The translations under genes were made by a program, and so were the position numbers. Shown piece by piece: positions 1 to 7,870 of a stretch of DNA of 37,284 nucleotides. Origin of the DNA: Lachnospiraceae bacterium (GTDB lineage Bacteria > Bacillota > Clostridia > Lachnospirales > Lachnospiraceae); contig SVED01000012.1 in the NCBI GenBank assembly GCA_015057515.1, positions 1-37,284 of the forward strand, read 5' to 3'. Within the stretch, counting starts at the first letter, position 1; each line of letters opens with the position of its first letter. A model generated the notes under the pieces. That model had not been told where the DNA came from. It ran no database searches and was given only the letters and a program-made list of their open reading frames with translations.

Positions 1-2286
1 ACATTCAAACTAGACAATAAGTGGGAAACAGGGTATACAGCAACAGTAACTATAACAAACACAGGGGAAGAAACTATTGAAAACTGGTGTATGTCATTTC
101 CTCTTGAACAGGGCATAAGCAACATATGGAATGCCAGTATCGAAGAGGATTTAGATGGATTTTATGTTGTTAAAAATCTGGGTTGGAATCAGGATATTGC
201 AGCAGGGGGAAGCGTATCTTTTGGAATGACTGTATATGAGGCATTTACTGGTTTTCCAGAATATTATACAATGCTAGGTAAGGAAATTACCCTTGGTACA
301 GATTCTTACTCTGTAGATTATGTTATTACAGAGGATTGGGGTGACGGTTATAAGGCAGAGGTGACTATAACTAACAATAAGACAACGGCCTTGGAGGACT
401 GGAGACTTGGCTTTAATTATGGTGACAACATTATCACACAAATATGGAATGGAGTTATATTAAGTGCGAAAAATGGTTATTATGAGATAGGCTGTCAGAC
501 GTATAACCAGAATATTGCTCCAGGGGGAAGTGTAACATTTGGCTTTATGGTTGAACCAGGTTGTTCAGGTCATCTTATGGAGGATATAAGTCTAAGAGAG
601 TATGAAACGGATATATCTGATGGTCAGGCTGTGGTTATGGGATATTTGGAAGAAGAGAACATGGAACTTTGTCTTAGCATGTATTCTTCAGTTGAAGTTA
701 CTTCTTATGATATTCTTGTGTCATATGATGGAAATGATTTTGAACAGGTTGGCGAGACAGAGGATTATGCATATGTATATACTATGCCAGCCACATTCGA
801 AGAGGCAGAAATATATGCTATAGGATATGATGTAAATGGTTTGCCAATAGAAACAAATCATATTTTTGTTGAAAAGATAGATGGCGAGTATGTATTGATT
901 TTACCAGATACAGATGGTGATGGTCTCGAGGACTGCTATGAGATATATTACGGAACAGATGTTGATGACGTGGATACCGATGATGACCAGCTAAATGATT
1001 ACTATGAGGTGTATTGCTCATATACTTATCCGACTATAATGGATTCAGATGAAAATGGTGTACCTGATGGGGAGGAAGATTATGATGAGGATGGTCTTAC
1101 TACTCTTGAAGAACTAGCCCTTGGAACAGAACCGGCGTGGAATGACACTGATGAGGATGGACTTTTTGATGGGGATGAGGTAAATGTTTTTGGAACAGAC
1201 CCACTTGTGGCTGACATAGATGAGGATGGTTTGGTTGACGGAGATGAGCTAGCCCTTGGAACGGACCCTTATGTAGCAGATACAGATGAGGATGGAGTTA
1301 TAGATTCAGAAGAGAAGTTCTATCAATCATATACTCATATGGTTGAAAATGAAGAGTGTGTTATAGAAAATGTAACTATTACATTAGAGGGTACTGGTAA
1401 TCTTCAGACAAATACAACCATTGAAAGTGTAATGAACAAGGATGTGCTTTGTACAGGTGTTGTTGGTCTTATAGGTGAACCTTTTGAGATAGAGACTGAG
1501 TCACAGTTTAACAGTGCAACTATTACATTTAAGATTGATTCATCAGGGCTTGGTGAAACATCTTTTGATAACTTGATGTTCCTGTGGTATGATGAAGAAA
1601 ATCAAAAATTTGTAGAACTTGATACTGTGCTTAATGTGGAAAGTGAAACTGTAAGCGTTACAACTACACATTTCAGTAAGTATATGATAGTGGATAGAAC
1701 TGTATGGTATGAGGCATGGGAGAAGGATATTGATTATAATCCAGGTAGTAACGTGACTACATATTATACAGTACTAGCCATCGATTGTTCCGGAAGTATG
1801 AAGAGTAACGACCCGATAATTTACAATAATAATATCAGCTCAGCATATGATTCCATATACAATAAAAAACAGTGTAACCGTATACAGGGAGCTTTGGAAT
1901 ATGTGGATGGCATGTCTGCTGGTGATAAGGTTGCACTTGTGTTTTTTGATAGTAGTGCGAAGGTTGTTTTGGACTTTAGCAATGACAAGGAAGCTATAAA
2001 GCTTGCGTTGCAGGGTATATACAGCTCGGGTAATACCAGCTTTAATGCAGCGCTTAAAACATCCTTTAGTTTATTTGATCAGTCTATTTTAGATGATGAT
2101 AATATATGTACCAGAGTTGTGTTTTTATCAGATGGAGGCGATTCTTGTAAGGATAGCTATATAAATGAGGCTCAGACGAAGGGTATTGCTATATATGGTA
2201 TTGGTCTTGGATCCGATGATTGTTTGGATGATAATTCTCTAGCTGATATGTCTGTTAGTACTGGTGGAGTTTTTTCAGAAGGCTGA
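1..2286 (+). CDS. Secreted CBM2-like / Ca-binding repeat / vWA surface protein, N-terminal part (5' end outside window, 3' end frameshifted)
   Basis: The reading frame is open from base 1, so the gene begins upstream; an ATG at 91 is internal to the first visible domain. Going along the chain there are two CBM2-like beta-sandwich domains (about residues 8-75 and 130-225 counted from base 1; hallmarks are WxTGYxATVTITN, NxW and APGGSVxFGF). Then come acidic DxDxDG calcium-binding repeats of TSP3/dockerin type (about 300-445), a beta-rich linker, and a von Willebrand A domain from about residue 588 with the MIDAS motif DCSGS (Asp at 595). The product should be an exported, Ca-dependent adhesion or carbohydrate-binding protein. 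Reading ends at TGA 2284-2286, just after the vWA TGG motif, where family members continue into a last helix. That missing helix is encoded in the next frame (see 2264-3328). I infer one original gene broken by an indel at the T run 2270-2275. Confidence 0.85.
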   Translation, partial: TFKLDNKWETGYTATVTITNTGEETIENWCMSFPLEQGISNIWNASIEEDLDGFYVVKNLGWNQDIAAGGSVSFGMTVYEAFTGFPEYYTMLGKEITLGTDSYSVDYVITEDWGDGYKAEVTITNNKTTALEDWRLGFNYGDNIITQIWNGVILSAKNGYYEIGCQTYNQNIAPGGSVTFGFMVEPGCSGHLMEDISLREYETDISDGQAVVMGYLEEENMELCLSMYSSVEVTSYDILVSYDGNDFEQVGETEDYAYVYTMPATFEEAEIYAIGYDVNGLPIETNHIFVEKIDGEYVLILPDTDGDGLEDCYEIYYGTDVDDVDTDDDQLNDYYEVYCSYTYPTIMDSDENGVPDGEEDYDEDGLTTLEELALGTEPAWNDTDEDGLFDGDEVNVFGTDPLVADIDEDGLVDGDELALGTDPYVADTDEDGVIDSEEKFYQSYTHMVENEECVIENVTITLEGTGNLQTNTTIESVMNKDVLCTGVVGLIGEPFEIETESQFNSATITFKIDSSGLGETSFDNLMFLWYDEENQKFVELDTVLNVESETVSVTTTHFSKYMIVDRTVWYEAWEKDIDYNPGSNVTTYYTVLAIDCSGSMKSNDPIIYNNNISSAYDSIYNKKQCNRIQGALEYVDGMSAGDKVALVFFDSSAKVVLDFSNDKEAIKLALQGIYSSGNTSFNAALKTSFSLFDQSILDDDNICTRVVFLSDGGDSCKDSYINEAQTKGIAIYGIGLGSDDCLDDNSLADMSVSTGGVFSEG

Positions 2287-3328
2287 TAAGTCAGAAATGT
2301 TGTCAGAGCTTTATGAGAGGATATACATATACGACCAGTTTGATAAGACTGATACAGACGGTGATGGTTTGTATGATATAGTTGAGACTGCTGGTATCAG
2401 ACTATGTAATGGTCAGATAATTTATACTGATCCAAATCTTCCTGATTCAGATGGAGATAAACTGGATGATGGTGTGGAAATTGATCCGGTGCCTACTTAC
2501 ACGGATAAGTTTAGACTTGAGGATGAAATAATAGTACATTCTTCAGAGCTTGTGTTTGGATTTAGTTCAAATCCTGAATTGATAGATACCGATTTCGATG
2601 GTGCACATGACGATAAAGATTTTACTCCTAATGTAATTAATCCTTATATATCGTATATTTTTTATCCGAAGGCAGGAGAAGATTTTTTAGAAAATGAAGC
2701 TGACGTAAGATATAAGCGGATGACAAATAAAGATGGAAAAATGGTTCAAAAATTTGCCACTACTGATATAGATGATTTTGAGGAACATTGGAATCAGATG
2801 GGGATAAAGGGTGGAAAGATAGCTTTCCAGATTGATGAAGTGCATTTGATATATCATGGTGGACCACGAACAATAAGTATATTTGATGGTGGAAATTTAT
2901 GTGCGGATAATAGTACAAATGGCATTCAATACATATATGTTTATGGAGATAAAAGTGATGATATGATAATCAATGATTTAGAACAAAAAAACATAAACTA
3001 TTTGAATTTATCAAGTTGCAATAATGGAAATATAGATTTTGATAGTAATGACGCATATGTTGGTTTCGATGATAATATGGCAATATCTTTTTTGAAATCT
3101 AAACATAATATAAAAAGGGTATCTGCTTGGGATGGAAATGCTGTATATGAAGGATTTTATGTAAATATATTAGGTGCTGATTTAAGTATTCAAGTAGAGT
3201 TTGCTAAAATGAGCGAAAGTTTTACTAAATGGTCTCGAATAGTTAATGGTAAAGATAGACGCCCTAAGGGTAAATTAATTTACTATAAGGACAATACAGG
3301 TTCAGTAGTATATAGAAAGGTCAACTAA
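2264..3328 (+). CDS. C-terminal part of the vWA surface protein: Ca-binding repeats plus putative caspase-like (clan CD) domain
   Basis: The frame opens at GTG 2264 and overlaps the upstream frame by 23 bases. Its first residues (FFQKADKSEMLSELYERI) are the expected last helix of the vWA domain, so this is best read as the continuation of the upstream gene after a frameshift, not as an independent gene. There is no clear ribosome site before 2264. Acidic repeats follow (DTDGDGL at about residue 30, DSDGDKL at 61, DTDFDG near 110). The last 170 residues form a distinct domain with two motifs in clan-CD order: a hydrophobic strand ending in His-Gly (His198, VHLIYHGG) and a strand ending in Ser-Cys (Cys252, LNLSSCNNG). 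This is the layout of CHAT, caspase-like and C80-type peptidases; the assignment is my inference from those two motifs. The next gene starts 2 bases after the stop. Confidence 0.75.
   Translation: MEFFQKADKSEMLSELYERIYIYDQFDKTDTDGDGLYDIVETAGIRLCNGQIIYTDPNLPDSDGDKLDDGVEIDPVPTYTDKFRLEDEIIVHSSELVFGFSSNPELIDTDFDGAHDDKDFTPNVINPYISYIFYPKAGEDFLENEADVRYKRMTNKDGKMVQKFATTDIDDFEEHWNQMGIKGGKIAFQIDEVHLIYHGGPRTISIFDGGNLCADNSTNGIQYIYVYGDKSDDMIINDLEQKNINYLNLSSCNNGNIDFDSNDAYVGFDDNMAISFLKSKHNIKRVSAWDGNAVYEGFYVNILGADLSIQVEFAKMSESFTKWSRIVNGKDRRPKGKLIYYKDNTGSVVYRKVN
2270..2275 (+). other. Six-T homopolymer at the frameshift point
   Basis: Removing one T from this run joins the two frames as TGGVFQKADKSEML, which reads through the end of the vWA domain. 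With six T the upstream frame stops 11 bases later. The cause could be an assembly or sequencing error, a slippage-prone phase switch, or a fixed mutation; the sequence alone cannot tell. Confidence 0.7.
2333..2380 (+). repeat. Direct repeat copy 1 (vWA/C-terminal module boundary)
   Basis: These 48 bases encode DQFDKTDTDGDGLYDI and recur at 4702-4749 with three mismatches; the last 31 bases are identical. The repeat lies exactly between the vWA domain and the C-terminal module of the large surface protein, a place where recombination with a second copy would swap the C-terminus. Confidence 0.85.
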
Positions 3329-3329
3329 T

Positions 3330-4364
3330 ATGAAAAAGAAAAGAAACATTCTGCTACTAATATTAATAATATGTATTAGTGCGTATGTTATATGGCGAAT
3401 AGTAGATAGCAGATATCCAACCATAACGCTCAAGGAAGAGCCAAAAGGAATATATACATATTCATATGATGAGCGCTTAACAGTGCTATATGATGATAGT
3501 ATTGTTATTTATGATGAATATGGAAATGAAACTGAGTACGAAGTAGATTCAGATGTTGTTATAGCAGATATGTATCCAGTGGGAGACTTTGCGTGGGTAA
3601 TTGATGAGAGTAAGAATTTATACAAAATGTCGTATTTGGTAGAAGGTAAGGTTCAATTTTCAGATGTTATATTAATGGATATTGTTGATTTTACTGCTGT
3701 GGATGATTCTTTTTGTGCTGTGACTTCAGATGGTGAATTGTATGTGTGGGGAAATAACGAAAACTGTAGTTTAGGTATAAAAAATAGGGAATGTATTGAT
3801 GTACCGACTAAAGTTGATTATATGTCAGATGTTGTAATGGTTCAAATAAATAGTGGTAACACTTATGTGCTGAAAAATGACGGAACAGTCTATTTTTCAG
3901 GACAAATAAGTGTATATGACGAAATTGGAGAAGGTTATTCTAAATCTGTTGAGGAATATGTTCAAATTACTGAGTTAAATAATATTAAAAGCATCGAGGG
4001 GAACTATGAAATTCAAGTAATAAATAATGACAATGAAGTAATTAGCGTTTTATATATGGAATTTTATGGTGGAACCAAGGAATATAAGCCTAAATATTAT
4101 GAAGAAGCTTCCACGTTGTGCAATGAAAAAAACGTAACTAATTTTTCTAGTTCTTCACAGTTTACAGTAGGTGTTACAAATGAAGGAGTTGCCTATTTAT
4201 GGGGAGCTAACTTTATTGAAGGTATGAAGGGTAAAGCAGATATGGATAAAATAGTGTATCCTAAAAAAATACCTAGACTTGATACGGTTGATGATGTATA
4301 TGCGGCGTTTGGAGTTGTCTATGCAAAGAAAGGACTGACCATATATATCATTTCAGGGAATTAA
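3330..4364 (+). CDS. Membrane-anchored RCC1-repeat-like protein
   Basis: The protein has 344 residues and starts at ATG 3330, 2 bases after the previous stop, so it is probably translated with the surface protein. One N-terminal transmembrane or uncleaved signal segment (about residues 5-23) follows a KKKR start, with no lipobox Cys. The rest is an extracytoplasmic beta-rich domain. At least two stretches match the RCC1 propeller-blade pattern, in which a serine/asparagine-rich strand is followed by DGxLYxWGxNxxxxLG: about residues 128-150 (TSDGELYVWGNNENCSLG) and 280-297 (TNEGVAYLWGANF). Bacterial RCC1-like propellers serve as binding scaffolds or enzymes, and no catalytic residues are evident here. 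Its tight linkage to the putative toxin-like C-terminus would fit a partner or protective role, but that is conjecture. Confidence in the RCC1 fold is moderate. Confidence 0.65.
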   Translation: MKKKRNILLLILIICISAYVIWRIVDSRYPTITLKEEPKGIYTYSYDERLTVLYDDSIVIYDEYGNETEYEVDSDVVIADMYPVGDFAWVIDESKNLYKMSYLVEGKVQFSDVILMDIVDFTAVDDSFCAVTSDGELYVWGNNENCSLGIKNRECIDVPTKVDYMSDVVMVQINSGNTYVLKNDGTVYFSGQISVYDEIGEGYSKSVEEYVQITELNNIKSIEGNYEIQVINNDNEVISVLYMEFYGGTKEYKPKYYEEASTLCNEKNVTNFSSSSQFTVGVTNEGVAYLWGANFIEGMKGKADMDKIVYPKKIPRLDTVDDVYAAFGVVYAKKGLTIYIISGN

Positions 4365-4390
4365 GCATTATAGCAATAAAGGTAGTCATT

Positions 4391-4681
4391 ATGCATGCGC
4401 TCAAATATAAAATTGTATGTGGAATTATATTTTTTTCTGATAGATATAGGTTTAATCAGGGGATAGTAGAGGGTGGTGGCTTCTTGATGAGCATTTGTGC
4501 ATTTCTTACAGAACCATTAATCACATTTATTATTTATGCGGTGTTGCAATATTTCATTATACATGTTGTGCTTGAAAAAGACCCATTGATGTCACTTCAA
4601 CCTAGTGTAAGTACATATATTGAAACAATTGCAGAGGATGGATTTTCTATATTTGTTTTTAAGGATTGGTGGGTTCGGTAA
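4391..4681 (+). pseudogene. Decayed copy of the small membrane protein at 4927
   Basis: This 96-codon frame has no good ribosome site. Its middle (GGGFLMSICAFLTEPLITFIIYAVLQYF) aligns with GASFLSNICFFLTEPIFVFTIYVALLYF of the 4927-5280 protein, and its end (AEDGFSIFVF) with VEDGFTMFLH. About 20 residues covering the third membrane segment of the intact paralogue are missing, and the first 20 residues do not match. I therefore read it as an internally deleted, probably non-functional duplicate. It could still be expressed as a short two-segment membrane peptide. Confidence 0.5.
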
Positions 4682-4910
4682 GATATTGTATAGGGAGAGT
4701 GGAGCAGTTCGATAAGAATGATACAGACGGTGATGGTTTGTATGATATAACAATTGTGCGCAAGTGGCTAGTAGAGCATGGGATTATGTATATTCAGATG
4801 GATGTAGATTTGATGATAAGACAAAAAATACACCTAAAGGAATGAAACAGACTATTTCTACCTGGGAAGTATGTTATGAGATGGATTTAAGAGAGTTGTT
4901 AGGGTTATAG
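4682..4910 (+). pseudogene. Remnants of a second surface-protein cassette
   Basis: There is no complete gene here. Bases 4702-4749 repeat the module boundary of the large surface gene (EQFDKNDTDGDGLYDI). Immediately after, a different frame is open from 4746 to a TAG at 4908 and encodes a 50-odd-residue tail (for example AWDYVYSDGCRFDDK and STWEVCYEMDLRELL) that I do not recognise. The two pieces are out of frame with each other. I interpret this as the head and tail of an orphan alternative C-terminal module that has lost its middle. Confidence 0.55.
4702..4749 (+). repeat. Direct repeat copy 2
   Basis: This matches 2333-2380 at 45 of 48 positions. The DNA-level identity, including silent positions over the last 31 bases, points to recent duplication or gene conversion rather than just a shared acidic protein motif. 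Confidence 0.85.
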
Positions 4911-4926
4911 TATCAGAAGGAGATTT

Positions 4927-5280
4927 ATGGAGATTTTTTATAAGAAACTAAGAAAGATTTTCGGGGTACATATAATATTTGTTATTGTGTATTTGTATCT
5001 GTGGGTAGTTATTGAAGGTGCAAGTTTTTTGAGCAATATATGTTTTTTTCTTACTGAACCTATATTTGTATTTACAATATATGTAGCATTATTATATTTT
5101 AGTGTTTATCGTATATTGAAAAAGGAACCGATACTTTCAAAAAAAGAAAATACATTATTGATGATTATAAGTATAATAATCACTATAATATGCGAATACC
5201 CAGTTGTTACGTATTATATAAATAGAGTTGTGGAGGATGGTTTTACTATGTTTTTGCACGTTGGTCATTGGGGAAATTAA
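4927..5280 (+). CDS. Small three-TM membrane protein, possible immunity-type protein
   Basis: The protein has 117 residues and starts at ATG 4927 behind a good AGAAGGAGAT ribosome site. Three hydrophobic segments (about residues 12-31, 38-59 and 78-98) are linked by short basic loops, and the chain ends in VVEDGFTMFLHVGHWGN. There is no signal peptidase site or catalytic motif. A shortened relative lies just upstream (4391-4681). Duplicated small membrane proteins behind a secreted protein with a variable C-terminus recall immunity genes of polymorphic-toxin loci, but I cannot recognise the family. A terminator follows at 5357, so this gene closes the accessory locus. Confidence 0.65.
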   Translation: MEIFYKKLRKIFGVHIIFVIVYLYLWVVIEGASFLSNICFFLTEPIFVFTIYVALLYFSVYRILKKEPILSKKENTLLMIISIIITIICEYPVVTYYINRVVEDGFTMFLHVGHWGN

Positions 5281-5356
5281 ACCGTAAAGTATATATTATT
5301 TGCTAGTTATTAATATCGCATTATAACAAACAAAGGTACTAATGCTAAATATTAAT

Positions 5357-5409
5357 GGGCTGTTGCTCTTACGATTTTTAATCTTTAGAGCGATAGCCCT
5401 ATCTTTTTT
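5357..5409 (+). terminator. Rho-independent terminator ending the surface-protein locus
   Basis: A stem of about 13 pairs (GGGCTGTTGCTCT with AGAGCGATAGCCC, including G-T pairs) with a loop of about 18 bases is followed by ATC and a run of T (5404-5410). It insulates the downstream SMC operon from the accessory locus. Confidence 0.85.
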
Positions 5410-5457
5410 TCACTATTTTGATGTTTTTTGCCTTAAATCCACAAAATGTCGAAAACC

Positions 5458-5487
5458 TTGCTTGTATTTAGCCTCATATTGTATTAA
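5458..5487 (+). promoter_or_regulatory. Possible promoter of the JetABC-like operon
   Basis: TTGCTT (5458-5463), an 18-base spacer and TATTAA (5482-5487) lie 32 bases before the ATG at 5520 and after the terminator. The match to sigma-A is only fair. It is the best candidate I see in the gap 5410-5519, which otherwise shows no recognisable feature. Confidence 0.35.
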
Positions 5488-5519
5488 AATTATAGTAATT
5501 ATGCGATGATAGGGAAAGT

Positions 5520-7157
5520 ATGCCCTTTTATAAGTTTAAAAAGCATAAATTATTTTGTTACACTATAGATGAGGTACTCATGGCACTTAAACACGTAATG
5601 ATTAATGACATAATTTCAGAGCATAGCGCGAGAATGCATAACCTTAAGAAATATTACCCATTTTTCGTGTTGAATGAAACCACCTTTACTCAGTATAAGG
5701 AGGGTAAGTTTGGCTACCTTGATATGGGTTATATTACTATGGCATCCTTGCGTTTTTTCATTAACGAGAATAATTTCCATGAGAAGGATATTACCTTTGA
5801 GGAGTACGAGGTGTTCTTACGAGAGCTTCTAAGAAGAGATTTTGAACTTGAGGAAGAAGCTGATGAGGAAAAGCAACTCATAGTATACATATTTGATAAG
5901 CTTAAGAATGACGGTAGAGCTTTTGAATTCAAATTCTATGACCCTGAGATTAAGGGCATGAAGATAGCCAGAGTTAAACTTATTGACAGCAGAATTGAAA
6001 ATGGTCAGGTTCTATACACAATTACTGCGGAGGGTATTGAGTTTTATTTGGATACCAAGGAAATCAAGGACGAGAGTAAGATTAGTGTTTCGCAGCTCCT
6101 TTTAGAGAAGATGATTAGCTCCAACAATTTCAGGGGCGGTATTGATGTTGTAAAGAGAATAAATAGTCAAGTTATACAGCTTAAAACTGAAAAGGAGCAG
6201 GTGTTAAAGCTTCTTGGTATCGATGTTTTTGAGGGTGCAAAAGCATACGAGGATTATATGGCAACTACTGCCAAATGGTTTACTGAGGAACAAAAGCTTT
6301 TTGCCAAGAATAAGGCTTTAGTTGATAAGGCTATCGAGAGAGCCTCTCTTGAGAAAAGTGAGGATGGTAGCTCATCCCTTCGCTCAAAGGCTCTTGAGGA
6401 TATCAGTAGCTTGGAAACTGAGCTTAAGAAAACCATATACAATCATAGCCAGCTCATTGCTGAGACTATGGAACTCCAGCAAATATCTGACAAGATTATT
6501 TCCAGGGCAAAACTTAGAAAACTTAGACCTGTGTTTGATTTTAGAGCAAGTCTGGTAAAGATTATGGAACAGGATAGTCCTGACATGATGGCTCATGTTC
6601 TTATGCCACTTTTTGCACCACGCCTGGGCAAGTCATTTTCTATGAAATCCATAGACAATATACTTACACTAAAATCTGAGGATAAATCAAAGGGTGAAAA
6701 GGTTGAAAAGGAAGCTTTAGACTTAGAATTTGAGTATGAGGACGAGATATTAGATAAGAAAATCGGAATGAATTTTGCCAGACTGTTCTATGAGCTTCTT
6801 GACCAGCTTTCCAAGTGGGGAAAGGTCACATTGAAGGAATTAAATGGCATTTTAGAGATTAAGTTTGGTGAGGAAATATATGGCAATAGAGATTACTATT
6901 CATTTCTGGTTCACTTGGCAGGAAAGAAGACCTACTCTATGTCAAAAATGATTCAAAAACAGGATACATTACTTGAGGAAATGGTTATCCAAAATATGTC
7001 AGAGGATGATAAGGAAAGGTTTATGACAATGACCTTTGATATAATCTTCGGTGAGGAAGAGGTTGAGCTTAACTCACATATTTCATCTGTCGATGGAAAA
7101 GAAAAAGAAAGTTTTTATGTTACTGATATGATATTTGAAAGGAGGAACGGAGACTAA
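5520..7157 (+). CDS. JetA/MksF-like kleisin subunit of an SMC (Wadjet/MksBEF-like) complex, DUF5716 type
   Basis: The protein has 545 residues, soluble and rich in charged helices. The N-terminal third is winged-helix-like. Around residues 170-230 is a stretch typical of this family as I remember it: TAEGIEFYLDTKEI, then helices with NNFRGGIDVVKRINSQV. A long helical region follows (about 230-330), then a C-terminal region containing FARLFYELLDQLSKWGKVTLKELN that suggests the second winged helix. MksF/JetA proteins act as the kleisin that bridges the SMC heads and binds the MksE/JetB dimer. The assignment also rests on gene order: its stop overlaps the start of the JetB-like gene by one base (TAATG), and a 1467-residue SMC ATPase follows. 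The start ATG 5520 has a modest AGGGAAAG ribosome site. I am confident of the family group and less so of the subtype. Confidence 0.8.
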   Translation: MPFYKFKKHKLFCYTIDEVLMALKHVMINDIISEHSARMHNLKKYYPFFVLNETTFTQYKEGKFGYLDMGYITMASLRFFINENNFHEKDITFEEYEVFLRELLRRDFELEEEADEEKQLIVYIFDKLKNDGRAFEFKFYDPEIKGMKIARVKLIDSRIENGQVLYTITAEGIEFYLDTKEIKDESKISVSQLLLEKMISSNNFRGGIDVVKRINSQVIQLKTEKEQVLKLLGIDVFEGAKAYEDYMATTAKWFTEEQKLFAKNKALVDKAIERASLEKSEDGSSSLRSKALEDISSLETELKKTIYNHSQLIAETMELQQISDKIISRAKLRKLRPVFDFRASLVKIMEQDSPDMMAHVLMPLFAPRLGKSFSMKSIDNILTLKSEDKSKGEKVEKEALDLEFEYEDEILDKKIGMNFARLFYELLDQLSKWGKVTLKELNGILEIKFGEEIYGNRDYYSFLVHLAGKKTYSMSKMIQKQDTLLEEMVIQNMSEDDKERFMTMTFDIIFGEEEVELNSHISSVDGKEKESFYVTDMIFERRNGD

Positions 7158-7870
7158 TGGAAGAGAGAAGTTTAGATAAAGCACTAGATATATATTCAAC
7201 CCTGATTACCGGGCAGGAAGTTTCCCGTTCCAATCCTGATACCAGAGAGATGTATGAGGAGTATTACTCCAACTCAGCAGTATATGATATTACAACAAAG
7301 CTTATGAAAAAGCTCAACCTGAATATTTACGAATACAATGAGTCTATCTACGTAACTGCCGGAGAGGGTAATAGAGTTTTTGGTTATACCAACGATGATA
7401 TGAAAAGACATCTTGGACTTAGACTTAACAAGGAATTATACACAGTTTACTTTGTTATGTACAATGCTCTTTTACTTTTTTATCAGGATTCAGCCTCCTA
7501 TCAGGTAAAGGAATACATTAAGCCGGAAGATGTTATGGAGCAGGTTAGTACATATCTTTTGGCTATTACGTCAGATATATCCGTATACGCTATGGATGAG
7601 CTTGAAGAGGAAAGCTTTAAAACCATCGCTTTACTTTGGGATGAGCTTCCTTTGGTTACTTCTGATGAGAAAGAGAAAAACAGAGCTTCAAGAGCCTCAA
7701 AAATGGGATATATAAAGCTTACATTTAACTTCCTTGTAGAACAGAAGCTTTTTGTGGCCGTGGAGGACAGATACTATCCTACAGACCGATTTAAGGCCAT
7801 TGTTGAGAACTACTTTGAGGAGTACAAGGGTAAGATTTACAAGGTGTTAGGAGGTGAAGCTGATGCCTAG
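7157..7870 (+). CDS. JetB/MksE-like accessory subunit of the SMC complex, DUF6063 type
   Basis: The protein has 237 residues, with its ATG overlapping the previous stop by one base behind GGAGGAACGGAGA. It is largely helical and acidic, with two probable winged-helix units: one around residues 70-150, and the last 70 residues with KLTFNFLVEQKLFVAVEDRYYPTDRFKAIVENYF. The size and position between kleisin and SMC genes are those of MksE/JetB, the dimer that sits on the kleisin and touches DNA. There is no enzymatic motif. Its 3' end contains the ribosome site (GGAGG, 7850-7854) and the start codon of the SMC gene, so the three subunits are translationally coupled. The family name is inferred mainly from context and length, with sequence resemblance from memory. 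Confidence 0.75.
   Translation: MEERSLDKALDIYSTLITGQEVSRSNPDTREMYEEYYSNSAVYDITTKLMKKLNLNIYEYNESIYVTAGEGNRVFGYTNDDMKRHLGLRLNKELYTVYFVMYNALLLFYQDSASYQVKEYIKPEDVMEQVSTYLLAITSDISVYAMDELEEESFKTIALLWDELPLVTSDEKEKNRASRASKMGYIKLTFNFLVEQKLFVAVEDRYYPTDRFKAIVENYFEEYKGKIYKVLGGEADA

Noticed and set aside
2264-2286. Overlap of the two surface-protein frames as normal translational coupling of separate genes
   Set aside because: The second frame begins with the missing last helix of the vWA domain and lacks a ribosome site, so one broken gene is the simpler reading.
7854-7862. GTG start for the SMC ATPase
   Set aside because: This GTG lies inside the GGAGGTG ribosome site; ATG 7863 has proper spacing to it.
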